Positions 60,039-64,000 of a stretch of DNA of 64,000 nucleotides are shown here, one piece after another. The notes beneath the pieces were generated by a model. It ran no database searches. It saw only the letters and a program-made list of their open reading frames with translations, and was not told the origin of the DNA. The position numbers were made by a program, and so were the translations under genes. Each line of letters begins with the position of its first letter. Positions within the stretch are counted from its first letter, which is position 1. The stretch is taken from positions 186,001 through 250,000 of the forward strand of contig NZ_FWXY01000002.1 of assembly GCF_900176365.1 (NCBI RefSeq), written 5' to 3'. This DNA is from Desulfocicer vacuolatum DSM 3385 (GTDB taxonomy: Bacteria; Desulfobacterota; Desulfobacteria; Desulfobacterales; Desulfobacteraceae).

Positions 60039-61102
60039 CCATTGCCCATTATTTTCTTTTTTTATTGTTGTTCATGGCGCTTTTTTTAAGTTATCAAATG
60101 ATAAAGCCCTACCTTGATCCGGTGATCATTGCCGTCATCCTTGCGGTGCTGTCCAACCCTGTGTATCAGTGGTTTAAAATCAAATGCAAGGGACGGAAAA
60201 AAACCGCAGCCTTTCTCTCCTGTATTGTGCTGATCCTGTTGATCATCATTCCGCTGACCCTGGTATTTCTGGCCGTGATCAAACAGGGCATTCTATCATT
60301 TAATGCCATCAATCAATGGGTGGCCCAGGGAAACATTGAAAAACTCACCCACACGCCCTTTGTCTCCAAAATGCTGCTCTTGTCCCAGAAGTACCTAAGG
60401 GGGAGCCTGCTAAAAGGAATTGATTTAAACGCCATAATGATCACCGTTTCCTCCCATGCCGGAGAATTATTGATGAACCAGGGCAAGGATATCATCACCA
60501 ACATTTCGTCTGTGGTGGGGAAATTTTTTCTCATGAGTTTTGTGTTTTTCTTTGCCATCCAGGACCAGAAAAAAAATTTTGAATACGTCTCCCACCTCAT
60601 TCCCCTTTCCACGGCCCATGAAAAAATTGTGGTGAACAAGATCAAAGCTGTGGCAAAATCGGCCCTTTTGGGCACCTTGGTGACATCGGCATCCCAGGGT
60701 TTTGCCGGCGGCATTGCCTTTACCATCTGTGGGCTTCCCGGGGTGTTCTGGGGAGCCATGATGGCCTTTGCCTCCCTGATTCCCGTTGTGGGCACAGCCT
60801 TGATATGGGTGCCTGGGGCCATCTGGCTTTTTATTTCCGGCGCCTGGTACCACGGCATCTTCATGGTGATCTGGTCGGTGGTGGTGGTGGGAATGATAGA
60901 CAACCTGGTGCGTCCCCTTTTCATGAAAGGCTCAGCCGACATGAGCACCTTGCTGATCTTTTTTTCCATCCTGGGGGGCATCAACTACTTTGGGCTCACC
61001 GGTCTGTTGTACGGCCCCATGATATTTGGCCTGACCCTGGTGCTTCTCTATATTTACGATCTGGAATTTCACCATTTCCTGGATCACCAGGATCAAAATT
61101 AA
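60005..61102 (+). CDS. AI-2E family (PerM-like) membrane protein
   Basis: A 365-residue protein of the UPF0118/AI-2E family with about eight membrane helices: two or three at the N-terminus, a periplasmic loop (about 90-160) and several helices from about 180 to the end, including GFAGGIAFTICGLPGVFWGAMMAFASLIPVVGTALIWVP, the family block (pieces at about 230-268). Members may be transporters or antiporters. It begins with TTG inside the end of mqnB. A family A repeat follows 25 bases after its stop. Confidence 0.82.
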   Translation: MDTDNTPRPHLTIAHYFLFLLLFMALFLSYQMIKPYLDPVIIAVILAVLSNPVYQWFKIKCKGRKKTAAFLSCIVLILLIIIPLTLVFLAVIKQGILSFNAINQWVAQGNIEKLTHTPFVSKMLLLSQKYLRGSLLKGIDLNAIMITVSSHAGELLMNQGKDIITNISSVVGKFFLMSFVFFFAIQDQKKNFEYVSHLIPLSTAHEKIVVNKIKAVAKSALLGTLVTSASQGFAGGIAFTICGLPGVFWGAMMAFASLIPVVGTALIWVPGAIWLFISGAWYHGIFMVIWSVVVVGMIDNLVRPLFMKGSADMSTLLIFFSILGGINYFGLTGLLYGPMIFGLTLVLLYIYDLEFHHFLDHQDQN

Positions 61103-61127
61103 AACTCATCAGGGTTGCCAGCCTTTC

Positions 61128-61218
61128 ATATAACCGCCATGGGCGGACCGTACTCTAATCCGGTTTTGCCCACAACAAAACTTGAAATACGCCCCAGCTC
61201 TGCGAGGCATTTGATATA
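61128..61218 (-). repeat. Family A repeat, copy A8
   Basis: A full-length copy in reverse orientation, from TATAACCGCCATGGGCGGACC (61128-61149, given here in part) to a TTTGATATA end, lying 25 bases after the PerM-type gene. Copy C5 adjoins it. Confidence 0.8.
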
Positions 61219-61440
61219 ACGGGCATCTCCTGTGGGACACAACAAATATAGGGTCGTAGACGCGGAGCCAAATGGTATTATACCGCCGCCCCCCCCGATG
61301 GGTAATGGTCCCGGACCGGAACTGTAGACAGCTCAATTGTCCGGTTCCTATTACCCATCGGAGGGGCGGCTCTGCCTTAGCTTGCCCGGAAGTTTTATTT
61401 TCTAATAAAACCCACATGGCTGTAACCACCAGCCACAACA
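61219..61440 (-). repeat. Family C hairpin repeat, copy C5 with extended flank
   Basis: On the minus strand the hairpin uses GATGGGTAAT and ATTACCCATC (61350-61359, 61297-61306), a full 10-bp pairing although two pairs differ from copy C2. The middle stem CCGGAC/GTCCGG, the tail GGCTCCGCGTCTACGACCC and the 50-base flank seen at 17078-17130 are all present. It lies between copy A8 and the heptamer array. Confidence 0.87.
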
Positions 61441-61546
61441 AACCAAGTCATGCCCCTTTAACAGCAAACATCTCTTATTTGCGATTTTCCAGATAAGGGT
61501 ATATACTTCTGTTGTGAATCGTAAATCTTTTATGTAAATATTCGCC

Positions 61547-61630
61547 CAGTACCCAGTACCCAGTACCCAGTACCCAGTACCCAGTACCCAGTACCCAGTA
61601 CCCAGTACCCAGTACCCAGTACCCAGTATC
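61547..61630 (+). repeat. CAGTACC heptamer tandem array
   Basis: About twelve head-to-tail copies of the 7-base unit CAGTACC. Eleven are perfect and the last ends CAGTATC. The array lies 30 bases before the start of the CBS gene, so it could affect its promoter. It shows a repeated tripeptide-like pattern in translation on the minus strand (WVLGTGY), but is not read as protein. A degenerate relative is at about 17013-17038. Confidence 0.95.
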
Positions 61631-61660
61631 AACTATTATTTCTCACCAAAGGGGTCAACA

Positions 61661-62113
61661 ATGAAAACAGCCAAAGAGATCATGGAAAAAAAAATAATAT
61701 CAGTCACCCCGGACACAGACATCAGCCAGGCCGTGGAAATTCTTTTGAACAATCACATCAACGGCATGCCTGTGGTGGATGAAAACGGTGCGCTTAAGGG
61801 CATTTTATGCCAAAGTGACCTGATCTTCCAGCAGAAGAACATATCATTGCCCCCCATCCTCACCTTTCTGGATGGCATCATTCCCCTGTCCTCCTCTAAA
61901 AAAATGGAGCAGGAGATGAAAAAAATGGCTGCAAGCACCGTGGCCCAGGCCATGGTAACAGATCCTGTCACCGTGACACCGGACACTCCCATCAGTGACA
62001 TTGCAATGCTCATGGTTGAAAAACATTTTCACACCATACCGGTGGTTGAGGAGGGCAAAGTGGTGGGAATTGTGGGAAAGGAAGATGTGTTAAAAACCTT
62101 GATGAAACCATAA
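61661..62113 (+). CDS. Two-CBS-domain protein
   Basis: A 150-residue soluble protein made of two CBS domains: TAKEIMEKKIISVTPDTDISQAVEILLNNHINGMPVVDENGALKG (given in pieces at residues 2-46) and VAQAMVTDPVTVTPDTPISDIAMLMVEKHFHTIPVVEEGKVVGIVG. CBS pairs bind adenosine nucleotides and act as energy sensors. The partner is not known. The start is ATG at 61661 with AAAGGGG 10 bases upstream. The promoter must lie in or before the heptamer array. Confidence 0.85.
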   Translation: MKTAKEIMEKKIISVTPDTDISQAVEILLNNHINGMPVVDENGALKGILCQSDLIFQQKNISLPPILTFLDGIIPLSSSKKMEQEMKKMAASTVAQAMVTDPVTVTPDTPISDIAMLMVEKHFHTIPVVEEGKVVGIVGKEDVLKTLMKP

Positions 62114-62386
62114 GGCACTCAGGATGGTGGACACCAACGCCACAGCAACCGCTTTCCTGTTTAAGCGGAAATCGGATACAGAAGTGCATGATCATAGATG
62201 TTTAGAAATCGGTCTTAAATAAACTCCGTGGCAGTTATTTCGGACTCTTTCCTTAACATCCATAACCTGGACAAGCCAGAACCAAAAAGGTTTTCTGATT
62301 CTTTTGCCCAAATAACACGAAAATAAGAGATAAGAATCTAAAAATCACATAAAAACAGGGTTGATTACCAAAGTATCGCTTTCGTG
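62114..62386 (+). other. Non-coding gap after the CBS gene
   Basis: About 270 bases between convergent genes, with no gene or family A to D repeat seen. Confidence 0.4.
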
Positions 62387-63001
62387 CTAACAGTGTCCCC
62401 CGGAATCCTCAAAGGAATGCACTGTATACGTCTCAATAACAATATCCTTGTCCTTCCAGGCCCGGGAGGACAATCCTGCCTTTTGGCACAGGTGTTCCAA
62501 AAACAAGTCCGGCTCTGGAAGCTGCTCCCACACCTGGGGTAAAAAAGTTGCCTTGGCTCCGTGCTTTTCAAGAATCACCCCATGGATACCGGGTTTGAGT
62601 TTTTTCTTAAGCGCCTCCGGTCCGGCATAATCCATGACCCGGGGAGGCGTTAAAATGCTGATCTCCACGGTAATCTCCAGAAACTCTTTTTGGGTAAGGG
62701 CAGGAAACCTCGGATCATGGAAGGCTGCATGCCGGGCATTTTCAGCAACTTCCTTTGCAAGGGGTAACACCGGCTCCAGGGTACCGATACATCCCCTGAG
62801 TTCTCCATGGTGTTGAAGGGTCACAAACACCCCCATTTTTTTCTCCAGCAGACGGGCCTGGACATCCGATACCGCAGACGGCTCCTCGTCCATGGCATCT
62901 GCCACCCCCAGTTTTTGGGCAATGGCGTTCCGGGCAATGGCCAGCAACAGTGTACCCAGCTGCTCTGTAAATTCATCTGATATTGATTTTTTCCAATGCA
63001 T
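62387..63001 (-). CDS. amrA: AMMECR1-domain protein (AmmeMemoRadiSam system protein A)
   Basis: A 204-residue protein with the AMMECR1 domain: GVFVTLQHHGELRGCIGTLEPVLPLA (about 60-85), NARHAAFHDPRFPALTQKEFLEITVEISILTPP and GIHGVILEKHGAKATFLPQVW. In bacteria this domain often sits beside a Memo-like protein and a radical SAM enzyme. Those partners are not seen here, although the gene neighbourhood beyond 64 kb is unseen. The start is ATG at 63001, after AGGGAT. It is 4 bases downstream of the phosphatase gene stop, so the two are likely in one operon. Confidence 0.85.
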   Translation of the reverse strand: MHWKKSISDEFTEQLGTLLLAIARNAIAQKLGVADAMDEEPSAVSDVQARLLEKKMGVFVTLQHHGELRGCIGTLEPVLPLAKEVAENARHAAFHDPRFPALTQKEFLEITVEISILTPPRVMDYAGPEALKKKLKPGIHGVILEKHGAKATFLPQVWEQLPEPDLFLEHLCQKAGLSSRAWKDKDIVIETYTVHSFEDSGGHC

Positions 63002-63005
63002 TTTT

Positions 63006-64000
63006 CTATCCCTTAAACTCAATGCCCAGAAGGGATATGTCATCATTGGGGGCAAGGCCGTTCCCAAAGGTATTGACCCCCTTTAAGATATCGTCCAGGG
63101 TTTGGGATAACGGATTTTTCATGCCGGCAACCAATTGGCTGAAAAACCGTTTTTCACCAAAAAAATTACCCTGGTCATCCTGATACTCGGGCACCCCGTC
63201 CGTGTACAGAAAAAGTCGATCCCCGGGATTTAGAATGGCCCGCCCCTCATCAAAGGGCATCACGCCCCCCATGCCGATGATGGTACCGCCCTGGTCCAGA
63301 AATTTTGTGGAACCGTCGGTTCTGACAATGACGGGATGGGGATGGGCTGCATTGCTGTAAACAATGGCCCCGGTCTTAATATTTAAAACCATATAGCTCA
63401 TGGTAAAATATTTATCAAACCGCTCCATGGGGTAGAGGGTGTCCAGTTCCTCAAGCACTGTTGCCGGAGAAGAGATTTCATAATAAGGAGGGGGTGCAAT
63501 GCTCTGCTTTAAAATAAACCCCACATGGGGAAAAAGCATCTGGGACACGGAAACCGCCACCATGGCCGCTGGCACACCATGGCCGCTTACATCCAGCATA
63601 TACACAGCAAGGTGGGATTCATCCAGGCGGAAAATATTAAAAATATCGCCACCGATATCCTGACAGGGAAGAAATTTCCAGGCAATATCCAGGGAGTCCA
63701 CATCCGGTACGGCATGGGGTAAAAGGGTTTGCTGAATGGCCCCTGCTGCCTTTAAATCAGCATCTATGAGATTTTGTTTTTCCACCAGTGCAGCATTGGC
63801 ATCCAGCAGATTCTGGTTCAACCGACGGATCTCCAGCTGGGAATTTACCCTTGCAAGCACCTCCCCCTGGTCAAAGGGTTTGGTCATATAGTCACTGCCC
63901 CCCAGATTCAACCCCTTGATCTTATCCTGGGTTTCGGTTTTGGCGGACAAGAAAATGATGGGGGTTGCCGCAAATTTTTCATCCTCTTTTAACTGACGGC
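63006..64000 (-). CDS. Response regulator fused to PP2C-type phosphatase (partial, enters from beyond the window)
   Basis: The gene runs past base 64000, so its start is missing. The visible reading frame opens within a receiver domain (TPIIFLSAKTETQDK, then GGSDYMTKPFDQGEVLARV), followed by a coiled linker (about RLNQNLLDANAALVEKQ), then a PP2C/SpoIIE (RsbU-like) domain with DIGGDIFNIFRLDESHLAVYMLDVSGHGVPAAMVA, containing the DxSGHG metal motif, and LFLYTDGVPEYQD. Such proteins control anti-sigma or anti-anti-sigma factors by dephosphorylation in response to a kinase. The AMMECR1 gene follows after 4 bases. Confidence 0.9.
   Translation of the reverse strand, partial: RQLKEDEKFAATPIIFLSAKTETQDKIKGLNLGGSDYMTKPFDQGEVLARVNSQLEIRRLNQNLLDANAALVEKQNLIDADLKAAGAIQQTLLPHAVPDVDSLDIAWKFLPCQDIGGDIFNIFRLDESHLAVYMLDVSGHGVPAAMVAVSVSQMLFPHVGFILKQSIAPPPYYEISSPATVLEELDTLYPMERFDKYFTMSYMVLNIKTGAIVYSNAAHPHPVIVRTDGSTKFLDQGGTIIGMGGVMPFDEGRAILNPGDRLFLYTDGVPEYQDDQGNFFGEKRFFSQLVAGMKNPLSQTLDDILKGVNTFGNGLAPNDDISLLGIEFKG

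Noticed and set aside
61547-61630. CRISPR array
   Set aside because: The repeats are direct 7-base copies without spacers.
61402-61632. An open frame with repeated WVLGTGY-like residues across the heptamer array
   Set aside because: It is only the tandem array read in frame. It has no ribosome site and no conserved part.

Overview
This window is a stretch of a bacterial chromosome that looks like a Desulfobacterota genome, most likely a relative of the Desulfobacteraceae. The supporting signs are a five-gene nickel ECF transporter of the NikKMLQO type, FolE2 in place of FolE, futalosine-pathway menaquinone synthesis (MqnB), a YkgJ-type cysteine cluster protein, an AMMECR1 protein, a HTH-EIIA fusion, and an ordinary Gram-negative envelope set (Tol-Pal, YdbH/YnbE/YdbL, LysM). 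The assignment is inference from gene content; no rRNA is present. The window has no transposase, phage gene or CRISPR array. It is core chromosome, with short non-coding repeats in many of its intergenic gaps.

Layout. 1-10.6 kb, all on the minus strand: UspA and a SLOG-fold protein, then ydbH, an MscS-type channel, ynbE and ydbL, then the nickel transporter nikKMLQO behind a leader with a terminator-like hairpin. 10.9-15.2 kb, minus: manC, yqgE and a dynamin-like GTPase. 15.7-17 kb, plus: a PBP4-type peptidase. 17.3-23.8 kb, minus: lon, tsaB, psd, greA, rpoZ, a TtcA-like thiolase and folE2. 24-25.4 kb, plus: prepilin peptidase and HU. 25.5-41.6 kb, minus: hflKC, a zincin-like protein, fmdB, groES-groEL, tolQRAB-pal-cpoB, ruvCAB, rplM-rpsI and sbcB, with one 32-residue gene on the plus strand at 39.4 kb. 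42-46.4 kb, plus: a DUF721 protein, a TrmN6-like methylase, tRNA-Ser, dnaX, ybaB, recR and a YkgJ protein. 46.6-51.2 kb, minus: a USP-like protein, a CLC channel behind a HTH-EIIA protein, and an HD phosphohydrolase. 51.5-62.1 kb, mostly plus: LysM protein, two tRNA-Leu genes (minus) around a beta-hydroxyacid dehydrogenase, ribF, def-fmt-rsmB, rpe-mqnB-PerM, and a CBS protein. 62.4-64 kb, minus: AMMECR1 protein and the end of a response regulator/PP2C phosphatase.

How the genes work together. Envelope upkeep dominates: Tol-Pal for outer-membrane constriction, YdbH/YnbE/YdbL for lipid transport between membranes, Psd for phosphatidylethanolamine, and PBP4 and LysM for the wall. Protein quality control (Lon, GroESL, HflKC), recombination and repair (RuvABC, RecR, SbcB, DnaX) and translation start and tRNA maturation (Def, Fmt, RsmB, TsaB, TrmN6, TtcA) make up most of the rest. 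The nickel importer would serve [NiFe] hydrogenase or CO dehydrogenase, which are not in the window.

The most unusual content is non-coding. At least four families of short repeats (named A, B, C and D here) recur between genes, some nested in one another. Family C is a long hairpin whose two arms change together between copies, which suggests a selected or arm-homogenised fold. A heptanucleotide satellite accompanies two of the C copies.
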